Assembly: GCA_045636945.1 (NCBI GenBank)
Contig: JAZTYO010000023.1
Span: 1 to 64,000 of the forward strand
Origin: UMGS172 sp045636945
GTDB lineage: Bacteria; Bacillota; Clostridia; Oscillospirales; Acutalibacteraceae
DNA length: 64,000 bases
Reading direction: 5' to 3'
This document shows positions 35,881-44,259 of this stretch, piece after piece (position 1 is the first letter of the stretch; every line of letters starts with the position of its first letter). Below the pieces are notes generated by a model. That model worked only from the letters and a program-made list of their open reading frames with translations, ran no database searches and was not told where the DNA came from. The translations under genes and the position numbers were made by a program.

Positions 35881-37582
35881 AACTGTTGATTTATTGACAA
35901 AAGAGGGAAGTGCGTTACCCAAAATTCCATGGAACGAATATCCGAGACCGTTATTGAAGCGTGATTCCTTCCTTTGTCTTAACGGTGAGTGGGATTTTTG
36001 TGTTTGTAGCGCTAAAAATCCAACACCTCAATATGATAAAACAATTATAGTCCCGTTTGCACCTCAAAGTTTTTTATCCGGAGTAAAGGAACTTGTAAAA
36101 GACAGTGATATAGTTTTTTACAGACGGTCGTTCTCGTTGCCTGAGGGCTTTAAAAAGGACAAAGTTATTCTTCATTTCGGTGCAGTTGACCAGTTTGCCG
36201 AGGTCAGGGTAAACGGAATGCTTTTGGGCTCGCACGTTGGCGGTTACGACCCATTTTCGTTTGATATTACCAACTGCTTAAAAGAAGAAAACGTTCTTGA
36301 GGTAAAGGTCAAGGACGAGCTCGATAAACATATTCTGCCATACGGTAAGCAAAAGCACAAAAGAGGCGGCATGTGGTATACTCCCGTAACGGGAATTTGG
36401 CAGACCGTGTGGCTTGAAAGTGTACCCGAGCAGTATATTACAGACATTTCATATACAGTTTTTGATAATGTTGTAAGAATTGCTGTAAAAGGTACTGAAA
36501 ATGGCGTTATAACGGTGCAAACACCTGAAGGCGAGTTAATTGCAGGGTATCGGAATTTCGTTGCTGAGATTAAATTAGAGAATATAAGATATTGGAGCCC
36601 CGAAGACCCGTATCTTTATAATTTCACGGTTGAAACCTCAACCGACAGGGTGTCGTCGCATTTTGCTGTAAGAACATTGGAAATCAAGGATATTAACGGT
36701 ATAAAACGTCTTTGCTTAAACGGAAAACCCTACTTTTTCCACGGACTGCTTGACCAAGGTTATTGGAGTGACGGAATATTCACACCTGCTACGCCCGAAT
36801 TGTTCATAAAGGATATTGAAACCGTAAAATCGCTTGGATTTAATATGCTGAGAAAGCATATTAAAGTCGAGCCGCAGTTGTTCTATTATTATTGCGATAA
36901 GCTTGGTATGGTCGTTTTTCAGGATATGATAAGCAACGGTCATTACTCTTTTTTTCGTGATACAGCATTGCCGACAATCGGACTTCAAAAGATGTCGGAT
37001 AAATGTTTGCATTGTAATAATGAATCACGTGTGGCTTTTAAAAAGGCGATGCTCGATACGGTTGAGTTGCTTAAAAATCACCCGTCTGTTTGTTATTGGA
37101 CCATATTCAACGAGGGTTGGGGACAGTTTACCTCTGACGAAATGTATGAACTGCTGAAATCCGTTGATGATACAAGGTTTATCGATTCTACCTCGGGGTG
37201 GTTCAGAAGAAAGAAAACCGACGTTGACAGCCGTCACATCTATTTCAAAAAGGTTAAACTCAAAGCCTTAGACAAACCGCTTGTTTTATCCGAGTTTGGC
37301 GGTTATTCCTATAAGCCTGAAGGTCACGTTTTCAATACCGAGCAGACCTACGGCTATGCGAAGTATGAGGATAGGGAAGAGTTTGTCAAGGCTGTAAGAA
37401 GGCTTTATCTTGAAGAAATCATACCGCTTGTTTCAAAGGGCCTTTGTGCCACAGTTTATACTCAGGTTTCCGACGTTGAGGATGAGACCAACGGTATAAT
37501 GAGCTACGACCGTGAGATTTTAAAAATTGAGCCGACAGAATTTTCAGATGTTTCGGAACGACTTAAAAATGAGATATTATAG
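35873..37582 (+). CDS. Glycoside hydrolase family 2 protein (beta-galactosidase/beta-glucuronidase-like)
   Basis: This 569-residue cytoplasmic enzyme has no signal peptide. The N-terminal jelly-roll (RDSFLCLNGEWDF, FYRRSFSLPEGF, VNGMLLGSHVGGYDPFSFDIT) is followed by an immunoglobulin-like domain and a TIM barrel. The acid/base Glu is in FNEGWGQF and the nucleophile Glu is probably in VLSEFGGYS. It is shorter than LacZ and close in size to small GH2 enzymes. The loop NE-GWG and lack of an obvious glucuronidase NxK motif leave the sugar open. It probably cleaves the glycoside brought in by the upstream MFS protein. Confidence 0.85.
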   Translation: MAKTVDLLTKEGSALPKIPWNEYPRPLLKRDSFLCLNGEWDFCVCSAKNPTPQYDKTIIVPFAPQSFLSGVKELVKDSDIVFYRRSFSLPEGFKKDKVILHFGAVDQFAEVRVNGMLLGSHVGGYDPFSFDITNCLKEENVLEVKVKDELDKHILPYGKQKHKRGGMWYTPVTGIWQTVWLESVPEQYITDISYTVFDNVVRIAVKGTENGVITVQTPEGELIAGYRNFVAEIKLENIRYWSPEDPYLYNFTVETSTDRVSSHFAVRTLEIKDINGIKRLCLNGKPYFFHGLLDQGYWSDGIFTPATPELFIKDIETVKSLGFNMLRKHIKVEPQLFYYYCDKLGMVVFQDMISNGHYSFFRDTALPTIGLQKMSDKCLHCNNESRVAFKKAMLDTVELLKNHPSVCYWTIFNEGWGQFTSDEMYELLKSVDDTRFIDSTSGWFRRKKTDVDSRHIYFKKVKLKALDKPLVLSEFGGYSYKPEGHVFNTEQTYGYAKYEDREEFVKAVRRLYLEEIIPLVSKGLCATVYTQVSDVEDETNGIMSYDREILKIEPTEFSDVSERLKNEIL

Positions 37583-37622
37583 CACAAAACCCGAACGGTA
37601 ATTCCGTTCGGGTTTGTGTTTA
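37583..37622. terminator. Bidirectional terminator between GH2 and the C39-like gene
   Basis: A 15-bp stem (CAAACCCGAACGG core, one A bulge) with a TAATT loop is flanked by A- and T-rich arms. It lies between two convergent genes and touches the last bases of the minus-strand gene. Confidence 0.85.
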
Positions 37623-38585
37623 ATAATAGAAATATTTGTAAAAGTTTGGATGTGTGTTAAATAGGTCTTGCAAGGTTTTGCGGTTTTTCGAGCCCGGGTC
37701 ATTAACGGTAAATTTTGATGCGGAAATTGTATCACCGCCCGTATATCCCGTTATGACCACCCAATGCTGACCGCCACTGCTGTTTTTGGCACCGAAAAGT
37801 ACAGGCTTACCCGATTTGATTTTTTCATATATCTTTTTAAGATAATCGGTTTTGCTTGTTACCTGCGTATAATAGCTTGGCCAATAAACACTGCCCGATG
37901 ATGTATACTTCAGTTTTTTAGACATAGCATCGGGATATATTGTTGTACTTGTTCTGTACGATTCCATCATAGCAATACCCGTCGTTGCACAACCGATGTC
38001 TGCCATTCGCTTGCCTGATGTACCGAGCTTTACGTTTGCCCAACGAGAATCGGTCTGCTTATAGCTTGGCACAGACAACTTTATAGCAGTATAATTGACC
38101 GAATTTGAAGTGAGATACCACGTACTGACGTAGCCTGTTTTTGTGCCGTCATAGAGTACATAACTCCAATTACCGTCGGTGTAAACAACAAGCACTTTAT
38201 CACCTTTCACGAGCTTGTCCGTTGCTTTATAATTTGAACCTGCACCGCTACGGACGTTCAAAGTACCCGATATTATATTAACGTATTTTTCGGTTGAGGT
38301 TACCTCTTTTACATATGTCGCACTGCTGTAACCATACTCGTTTTCACTGTATTTCACCTTCCACCAAGCACCAGTCTTTGAAAGAATCGTGATATAACTG
38401 CCGTTTTGTAGTTTTGCAACCGATTCTGAGGATGCAGTGGCCTCACGTCGAACGTTTAACCAACCGCTTGAAAGTGTTACTTTACCGACCTTTTCGGTTT
38501 CGGTCGCAGCACTCACGGATGACGGCAATATTATAACTGAAAACAGTAATACAATCGTCAAAATAATAGATATTTTCTTTTTCAT
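37620..38585 (-). CDS. Secreted protein with two SH3b domains and a C39-like peptidase domain
   Basis: This 321-residue exported protein has a signal peptide (MKKKISIILTIVLLFSVI, cut after SVSAA). Two bacterial SH3 repeats follow at about 35-100 (GWLNVRREAT) and 105-170 (GTLNVRSGAGSNY). The C-terminal C39-like domain has its probable catalytic Cys in ADIGCATTG, His in GGQHWVVITGY and Asp in VNDPGS. It is likely a wall-bound cysteine peptidase or peptidoglycan-active enzyme. The ATG at 38585 follows AGAAGGAG; a 10-codon extension upstream was rejected. Confidence 0.85.
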   Translation of the reverse strand: MKKKISIILTIVLLFSVIILPSSVSAATETEKVGKVTLSSGWLNVRREATASSESVAKLQNGSYITILSKTGAWWKVKYSENEYGYSSATYVKEVTSTEKYVNIISGTLNVRSGAGSNYKATDKLVKGDKVLVVYTDGNWSYVLYDGTKTGYVSTWYLTSNSVNYTAIKLSVPSYKQTDSRWANVKLGTSGKRMADIGCATTGIAMMESYRTSTTIYPDAMSKKLKYTSSGSVYWPSYYTQVTSKTDYLKKIYEKIKSGKPVLFGAKNSSGGQHWVVITGYTGGDTISASKFTVNDPGSKNRKTLQDLFNTHPNFYKYFYY

Positions 38586-38627
38586 CTTTTCTCCTTCTTT
38601 TGAAATTTGTGACACATGTGCATATAG

Positions 38628-38656
38628 ATTTTACCATAGAACCAAGGATGTTTAAA
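38628..38656 (-). promoter_or_regulatory. Candidate promoter of the C39-like gene
   Basis: On the minus strand, TTTAAA and TAAAAT are separated by 17 bp, about 43 bp before the ATG. The -35 is weak. Confidence 0.4.
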
Positions 38657-38727
38657 TACTCCAAATAATGTTAATTATTTATTAAAAACCCGATTTTGTG
38701 TTGATTTAAACACTGTCAGGTGATATA

Positions 38728-39720
38728 ATGATGATAATAAGTCGAAATAGCAAATTTGTTAATAATTTATCACTGAATGAAAGGGTGATATTTACGGACT
38801 ATGTATTAAGAACGTTTGGTTTAAGCAAAAAATACAAGAATCATTTTGCCGTAAAAGAGGCCAATATAAATATCAAAAAAGGTGATATTTACGGCTTTGT
38901 CGGCGAAAACGGTTCGGGTAAGACCACTATTATCAGACTTATTACTGGTCTTATTTTTCCAACTGCGGGTGGTTACGAGCTTTTCGGTGTGCCCAATACC
39001 TCTCGCGAAATTATTAATGCTCGTAAAAAGGTTGGAGCTATTGTTGAAACTCCCTCGATTTACAGCAATATGTCGGCTTATGACAACCTTAAAATGCAGG
39101 CTACCATCCTTGGTGTTGAGTGCAATGACGACGTTATAAATGAGATACTTTGTGAGGTCGGTCTTGGCGAATTGTTTGAAAATAAAAAGCACGTCGGAGA
39201 TTTCTCATTGGGTATGCGTCAAAGGATTGGAATTGCTATGTCTTTGCTCGGCAATCCTGAGTTTATTATCCTTGACGAGCCGATGAATGGTCTTGACCCT
39301 CAAGGTATAGTTGAAATACGTGAGCTGATTTTAAAACTTAACCGCGAGTATAATATTACTTTCCTTATTTCGTCGCATATTCTGACCGAGCTTGCTTTGG
39401 TTGCTACTAAATACGGCATAATCTCTCATGGACATATTGTTAAGGAAATTACTGCCGAACAAATAAAAAAAGAGTACGGCAAAATAACCACTATTAAATC
39501 CGACGACCCTAATACTCTTTATAAAGTTATTTCGGAACTTTATCCCGATTCGGAACTTTCGTTTGTTTCGTACGGTATCAGTATCATAGGAGAACTTGAC
39601 CTTAACGACCTTTTCAGCGTTCTTCTTCGCAACAATGTAAAAATCACCTCGGTCAACTGCAATGAGACGAGTATCGAGGACTATTATCTTACGTTGCTTG
39701 GAGGTGGTCACGGTGCTTAA
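38728..39720 (+). CDS. ABC transporter ATP-binding protein (BcrA-like exporter)
   Basis: This 330-residue ATPase has Walker A GENGSGKTT, signature FSLGMRQRIGIAMSLL and Walker B FIILDEPMNGLDPQG. The LGMRQR signature and PMNGLDPQG are typical of the BcrA/lantibiotic-immunity and Na+-exporter-like group. About 20 extra residues precede the usual start; the ATG at 38728 behind AGGTGAT is kept, with a GTG at 38785 as an alternative. It overlaps the permease gene by 8 bp. Confidence 0.9.
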   Translation: MMIISRNSKFVNNLSLNERVIFTDYVLRTFGLSKKYKNHFAVKEANINIKKGDIYGFVGENGSGKTTIIRLITGLIFPTAGGYELFGVPNTSREIINARKKVGAIVETPSIYSNMSAYDNLKMQATILGVECNDDVINEILCEVGLGELFENKKHVGDFSLGMRQRIGIAMSLLGNPEFIILDEPMNGLDPQGIVEIRELILKLNREYNITFLISSHILTELALVATKYGIISHGHIVKEITAEQIKKEYGKITTIKSDDPNTLYKVISELYPDSELSFVSYGISIIGELDLNDLFSVLLRNNVKITSVNCNETSIEDYYLTLLGGGHGA

Positions 39721-40540
39721 TCTTATCAAGAGTGATTTCAGACGAGTTGTAAAGGATAAATTGACCTTAATCCTTTGCATTATCGGTTTTGGATTTGCAA
39801 TTTTTACACCGTTATTGTATAAAGGTATTTTCTCGCTTGCAACTTCCGATCCTATGACCGACGCACTTATCGGGTCGATTAATGCCAAGACTATTTTCTT
39901 TGCATCGTTTTCAACAAGTAATAATTTCGGACTAATTATCCCTGTGTTGCTTGCTATTGTTCTTTGCAAGGATTTCAGCTTTGGTACGATTCGTAATAAA
40001 ATCATCGGTGGTCACAACAGAACAAACATTTTTATTTCAATGTACGTAGTTTGTGCCGCCGTTATGATTGGTGTTGTATTGCTTCACGCGTTATTGTCCC
40101 TTTTTGTAAGCCTTTTGTTCTTCGATTATCAGAGTACACCGTTTGAGTTTCCCGATGCCGTGTATTTTGTCGTTTCGTTGTTGCTTGAAATCGTCGTATA
40201 TCTGTTTATGGCTGCCTTGCTGACCTGGATGTGTGCAACCTTCAAAAACGTTGGAATAGCAATCGTAATGTTCGTCGCAGTTGCCTTTATTATGTCAATA
40301 GTTTCGACCATAATTACAGTTGCAATCGAGATACTTTCGATGTCACCTTCGAATGATGTGGCTTTAGACGTGCTGAATTTTATCCAAAAAATCAATCTGT
40401 TTAATGCTGCTGTATATATTGGAAGTGGTGACAGCTACATGTTGTCTGACATTTTGTATATATTAATACCTGCTTTTGTCGGAGTCGCAGGTTTGCTTGG
40501 ATTGGGTATTAAGAAATTCAATAAAAAGGACCTTAAATAA
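39713..40540 (+). CDS. ABC-2 type transporter permease
   Basis: This 275-residue protein has about six membrane helices (LTLILCIIGFGFAIFTPLLY, LIIPVLLAIVLCKDFSFGTIRNKIIGG, and four more). The DFSFGTIRNKII loop is typical of ABC-2 permeases paired with BcrA-like ATPases. It starts with GTG at 39713 behind GGAGGTG, which overlaps the ATPase stop; the longer open frame upstream is not used. The pair probably exports a peptide or gives self-protection against one. No bacteriocin gene is adjacent. Confidence 0.85.
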   Translation: MLNLIKSDFRRVVKDKLTLILCIIGFGFAIFTPLLYKGIFSLATSDPMTDALIGSINAKTIFFASFSTSNNFGLIIPVLLAIVLCKDFSFGTIRNKIIGGHNRTNIFISMYVVCAAVMIGVVLLHALLSLFVSLLFFDYQSTPFEFPDAVYFVVSLLLEIVVYLFMAALLTWMCATFKNVGIAIVMFVAVAFIMSIVSTIITVAIEILSMSPSNDVALDVLNFIQKINLFNAAVYIGSGDSYMLSDILYILIPAFVGVAGLLGLGIKKFNKKDLK

Positions 40541-41045
40541 TATTAAAACACCGAGCATATGACTCGGTGTTTTTTATATCAATATGATTGCTGAATTGTA
40601 TTACGGTATCGGATTTGGAAAAAGAAATTTCTGTTATATGTCCCGTACCGTCAAGTGTTGCTTTGTAGTTGCCGTTCGCGTTATTGCCTGATACAATCGT
40701 TTTACTGTCGGAAACGGTAACATCAAGCTCGTCGGTCGGCATTGACAGTAAGGCATCGTAAATCAAAAGCAGAGGAGAGTCTTTCGGCACTTCTTCACGT
40801 TTGTAACGCTCCGAAATACCCTGAACCTCTAAAATAACACTTTGTTCCTTTATCCTTATTGATAAAGTATTGATTATATCGGGACCTGAAAATATAAAGG
40901 ATAAATCCCCTTCGATGTTGACCGACATTTCACCCGATAGAGAAGAATCAGTGATCGAAAAATCGCATTCAAAGCCTTTGGCTATAGGGGTAACGTCGAG
41001 TTTACTTTGATTTGAACATCCGCAAAGACCAATACATATAAGCAT
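40533..41045 (-). CDS. Putative lipoprotein of unknown function
   Basis: About 170 residues from the only canonical start, ATG at 41045. The signal ends in a lipobox-like LCGC, but from this ATG the signal is unusually short (MLICIGLCGC) and there is no ribosome site. The frame continues upstream without a stop to the nnr TAA through RLFRIFTV, which would make a normal signal peptide, but no ATG/GTG/TTG exists there. A non-standard start is possible. The body is beta-rich (SLSGEMSVNIEGDLSFIFSG, NANGNYKATLDGTGHITEIS). Its last codons run through the bidirectional terminator at 40545-40575. Confidence 0.6.
   Translation of the reverse strand: MLICIGLCGCSNQSKLDVTPIAKGFECDFSITDSSLSGEMSVNIEGDLSFIFSGPDIINTLSIRIKEQSVILEVQGISERYKREEVPKDSPLLLIYDALLSMPTDELDVTVSDSKTIVSGNNANGNYKATLDGTGHITEISFSKSDTVIQFSNHIDIKNTESYARCFNII
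40545..40575. terminator. Bidirectional terminator for the ABC exporter and the nnr operon
   Basis: A stem AAAACACCGAG / CTCGGTGTTTT with a 7-base loop and A/T flanks. It lies inside the 3' coding end of the minus-strand lipoprotein gene. Confidence 0.85.
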
Positions 41046-41081
41046 GACCGTAAAGATGCGGAATAGCCTCGTAAAACCACC

Positions 41082-42617
41082 TTATTTCTTGGAATAAAGT
41101 CGACAATATACGGTTGACAGTGAGTTTATCATATCGGTAGGAGTTAAGGCAAGAACAGAGGTTTCTTTGACAGCTACGTCGCCTGCCATTGCGTGAATTT
41201 TAACTGCTGAAATTGCCGCATCAGCCGCCGACATACCTTGTGCCAAAAACGCAACTATCATACCTGCGAGCATATCTCCTGTACCTGCTGTAGACATACC
41301 CGGATTACCGTCGGTGACGATATAAACCGAGCCATCGGGCAAAGCAATAATAGTTTTTGCACCTTTAAGTACCGAAACTGCACCAGTTTTAGAGGCCAAA
41401 AGCTTCGCGGCATTAAGGCGGTTATTCTGTATTTCCTCAACAGAAAGTCCAAGCAAACGAGAAGCCTCTTTGGGATGCGGTGTTATAACAACCTCGTTGG
41501 TATACTGTCTTATACATCTTATGTTAGTGGACAGAATGTTTATTCCGTCGGCATCCAAAACTATCGGGATACTACAGTTTTTTATAATATCGTAAACGTT
41601 ACGTTTGGCCTGTTCGCTTTGACCTAATCCACAACCGATAAGACCTGCCGTGCATTTATCAAAGGCGGAAACTACAGTATCGGCAACGATGTTTGATACG
41701 TCACCGTTATTTACATTATTAAGAACGGTACATACAGCCTCGGGGATAGAAACACCGACAATAGGGTATATATCCTCAGGGATAATCATATTGACAATAC
41801 CTGCACCGCTTTTAACCGCAGCTCTTCCTGATATAACTGCTGCGCCAGCATAGCCCTTTGCACCGCATAAAAGTCCTGCTGTACCGCAATCACCCTTATG
41901 TGCACCAACATTACGTTCGGGCAATGCTTTGATAACGTCACGTTTTTTTACAACGTTCATTATCGGTGTGACCGATTCGTATGCCTCGTTGGGCATACCG
42001 ATGTCAACAACCTTTACGGTACCGCAATACTCAAAGGTAGGGTAAAGAAGATGGCAGGGCTTGTAAGCACCAAACGTAATTGTAAGGTCGGCCTTAATAA
42101 AGGTGTTGTTATCAATAACTCCGTCACTGTTCATTCCGCTAGGAACGTCTATAGATACTTTAATAGCGTCAGAGTTGTTTATAACATCAATAACGCTTTG
42201 GTAAATGCCATTTGGCACTCCTTTAAAACCTATTCCGAAAATAGAATCGATGACAATATCAGCAGATTCAATATACTGACTGCAAAGCTCCTCGTAATTT
42301 TCATAGCTTATCGGGCGGATTCCGAGTAGTATTGCTTTAGAAAACATTTCCGTAGCACTGTCGGTAGAAGCATCTCCAACGGATATAACACGAAGCTGTG
42401 CACCGCTGTCATAAAGCTTTCTTGCAATGACGTATCCGTCTCCTCCGTTGTTACCTTTACCGCAAATAATAACGACCTTCTTGCTGTCAAGGTTATATTT
42501 TCCCTTTATGATATGTGCGGCAGCAGAGCCGGCGTTTTCCATAAGATGCAGCCAATTCATACCAAGCTCAACTGAGCGAGCCTCGACTAATCTCATTTGT
42601 TCGGCAGTAAGTACCAT
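41082..42617 (-). CDS. nnr: Bifunctional NAD(P)H-hydrate epimerase / ADP-dependent NAD(P)H-hydrate dehydratase
   Basis: This 511-residue metabolite-repair enzyme restores damaged NADHX/NADPHX. The N-terminal epimerase domain shows HLMENAGSAAAH, IICGKGNNGGDGYV (phosphate loop) and IDSIFGIGFKG. The C-terminal ribokinase-like dehydratase shows VGAHKGDCGTAGLLCGAKGYAGA, VVITPHPKEASRLLG and the catalytic NPGMSTAGTGDMLAGMI. CAGGAGAA precedes the ATG. It is the middle gene of a three-gene minus-strand operon. Confidence 0.95.
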   Translation of the reverse strand: MVLTAEQMRLVEARSVELGMNWLHLMENAGSAAAHIIKGKYNLDSKKVVIICGKGNNGGDGYVIARKLYDSGAQLRVISVGDASTDSATEMFSKAILLGIRPISYENYEELCSQYIESADIVIDSIFGIGFKGVPNGIYQSVIDVINNSDAIKVSIDVPSGMNSDGVIDNNTFIKADLTITFGAYKPCHLLYPTFEYCGTVKVVDIGMPNEAYESVTPIMNVVKKRDVIKALPERNVGAHKGDCGTAGLLCGAKGYAGAAVISGRAAVKSGAGIVNMIIPEDIYPIVGVSIPEAVCTVLNNVNNGDVSNIVADTVVSAFDKCTAGLIGCGLGQSEQAKRNVYDIIKNCSIPIVLDADGINILSTNIRCIRQYTNEVVITPHPKEASRLLGLSVEEIQNNRLNAAKLLASKTGAVSVLKGAKTIIALPDGSVYIVTDGNPGMSTAGTGDMLAGMIVAFLAQGMSAADAAISAVKIHAMAGDVAVKETSVLALTPTDMINSLSTVYCRLYSKK

Positions 42618-42631
42618 TTAAATTCTCCTGA

Positions 42632-43150
42632 TTAAAGTTTTATCTTTACGTTGTAGGAAGCGAATTTCTTTACACCCTCCAAGAACTGTTCATTAGGGGT
42701 TATAACGAGATAATAATATCCGTTTTTGGGGTGCTTAATTTTAAATGCCAAGGCTGTTTCATCGGGAGTGCAACCAAAATATACATTGATGTTGCGTGTT
42801 TTGTCGGTAATATGCTTGTTGGGGTTGTATTTTTCAACATCCTCAATATCAGCGCAGGTGAAAGATGCCATTCTGACTCTTTTTTTCTTGTTTATAATTC
42901 GGTCAATATCAATATCACGGTTGGTTATTATGTATTCAAATTCGTTGTTCAACTGACCGCAAAGATAAAATGGGACAAAAACTGCTGCAGCAGCAATCAG
43001 AAGGGTAATAAAAGCAAGAGAAGGATTGAGCAACGACAAAGCAATCAGACCAAGTGCCAAAAGTATGCATATCGTCCAGATTGCGACCTTCAAAACCTTT
43101 ACCTTTGCTCCATTTTTAATAACGACTAATTGTTCAATAAAAGTGTCCAT
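42632..43150 (-). CDS. Two-helix membrane protein of unknown function (DUF6106-like)
   Basis: This 172-residue protein begins MDTFIEQLVVIKNG, has two close membrane helices (about 20-60) and a C-terminal soluble beta-rich domain (FEYIITNRDIDIDRIINKKKRVRM, then YFGCTPDETALAF and YYYLVITPNEQF). This layout resembles small clostridial proteins annotated DUF6106 or PH-like YcxB domains; the name is from memory and not certain. The function is unknown. It is the first gene of the nnr operon, behind CGAGG, 14 bp from nnr. Confidence 0.65.
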   Translation of the reverse strand: MDTFIEQLVVIKNGAKVKVLKVAIWTICILLALGLIALSLLNPSLAFITLLIAAAAVFVPFYLCGQLNNEFEYIITNRDIDIDRIINKKKRVRMASFTCADIEDVEKYNPNKHITDKTRNINVYFGCTPDETALAFKIKHPKNGYYYLVITPNEQFLEGVKKFASYNVKIKL

Positions 43151-43180
43151 TTGTATAACCTCGAAGTTGTAATTTACTGT

Positions 43181-43209
43181 ATTATATCATTATCTAAGCG
43201 TTAAATCAA
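43181..43209 (-). promoter_or_regulatory. Promoter of the DUF6106-nnr-lipoprotein operon
   Basis: On the minus strand, TTGATT and a perfect TATAAT are separated by 17 bp, about 30 bp before the ATG at 43150. Confidence 0.75.
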
Positions 43210-43235
43210 GCAAAACTACGCTTTGACGTATTATC

Positions 43236-44087
43236 TTAATTCTTGATATATTTTTTGCTGAGCAGTGCCGATTCAGCATCTTTGATAGCCCTTACAGCAG
43301 CTTTGTTACTGTGCATAACAATGTAGGTGTATATCGCATCGAAAATAGCGAGCTGTGCAATACGCGAACTCATTGCAAGGATCGAGTATTTCGTTTCATC
43401 CGAACGTGTGTTTAAAACAATATCGGAATGCTCGTTTATCGGGCTTTCGCCAAAGTTGGTAATACATATTGTTGTGGCGCCGGCTTCACGTGCAGTTTTT
43501 AAAGCATCAACAACGTCGATTGATGCACCCGAGTGCGAAACGCCGATAGCAACATCACCTTTGCGCAAGTGTGATGCGGCGATTGCCTGCATATGGCTGT
43601 CGCAGTAGGCAATTGCATCAAGCCCTGCACGTAAAAATTTGTGCTGTGCATCAACGGCGATTGAAGCCGAATTACCAAGACCGAATATAACAATTCGACG
43701 TGCATCTTTAATGGTGTTGGCTGCTTTTTCGATTTCAGCGGGGGAGAGTACCGATTTCGTGTTTTCCAAAGCAACCGCTATATCACGGATTCGTTTATTA
43801 AAAATATCGTAGCAACTGTCGTCCTGCTCAATGCCCAAAACACCGCCTTGTGCAGTATTGACCGATTCTTGTGCAATCTTGAGTTTTAACTCCTGATAAC
43901 CCGAAAGACCGAGTCGTCGTGAGAAACGGACGATAGTTGCCTCACCGCATCCGCATTTTGTTGCAAGCTCATTTATTGAAAGACCGATAATTTCTTGAAA
44001 ATTTGCAATCAACCAATCGGCAATTTTGCGTTCGCTACTGCCCATTTCGGGGTATAAACGCTTGATTTTAAGCAGAATTGACTCCAT
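43236..44087 (-). CDS. MurR/RpiR family transcriptional regulator
   Basis: This 283-residue regulator has an N-terminal helix-turn-helix (SSERKIADWLIAN, ELATKCGCGEATIVRFSRRLGLSGYQELK) and a C-terminal SIS sugar-phosphate-binding domain (IVIFGLGNSASIAVDAQHKFLRAG, GVSHSGASIDVVDALKTAREAG). RpiR proteins sense a phosphosugar and control adjacent catabolic genes. It is divergent from the FAD/ETF carbohydrate operon, which it probably controls with a phosphorylated intermediate made by the PfkB or FGGY kinase as effector. Confidence 0.9.
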   Translation of the reverse strand: MESILLKIKRLYPEMGSSERKIADWLIANFQEIIGLSINELATKCGCGEATIVRFSRRLGLSGYQELKLKIAQESVNTAQGGVLGIEQDDSCYDIFNKRIRDIAVALENTKSVLSPAEIEKAANTIKDARRIVIFGLGNSASIAVDAQHKFLRAGLDAIAYCDSHMQAIAASHLRKGDVAIGVSHSGASIDVVDALKTAREAGATTICITNFGESPINEHSDIVLNTRSDETKYSILAMSSRIAQLAIFDAIYTYIVMHSNKAAVRAIKDAESALLSKKYIKN

Positions 44088-44115
44088 ATCGCACCTCTTA
44101 CTGAAATTTTACTCC

Positions 44116-44144
44116 ATTTTAACGCAAAACGACAAAAAAATCAA
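44116..44144 (-). promoter_or_regulatory. Promoter of the RpiR regulator gene
   Basis: On the minus strand, TTGATT and TAAAAT are separated by 17 bp. It lies back to back with the + promoter at 44175, with a TTTCGAAA palindrome at 44162-44169 between them. Confidence 0.65.
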
Positions 44145-44174
44145 GAGATTTTGAAAAAATATTTCGAAAAAGTG

Positions 44175-44203
44175 TTGCATTTTTAATTACAGTATGTTAA
44201 TAT
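44175..44203 (+). promoter_or_regulatory. Candidate promoter of the FAD/ETF carbohydrate operon
   Basis: TTGCAT and TAATAT are separated by 17 bp, 56 bp before the ATG at 44260. A TTTCGAAA palindrome just upstream of the -35 is a possible operator. Confidence 0.6.
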
Positions 44204-44259
44204 AAAATAGCAAATTTAGGGGCTTTAGCAACCCCAAATAAAAAATAGGAGATGATCCG

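Noticed and set aside
38728..40540. Bacteriocin production locus around the BcrA-like exporter
   Set aside because: No small leader-peptide gene, modification enzyme or two-component system is adjacent; the C39-like protein beside it has a signal peptide and SH3b domains, not a transporter fusion.
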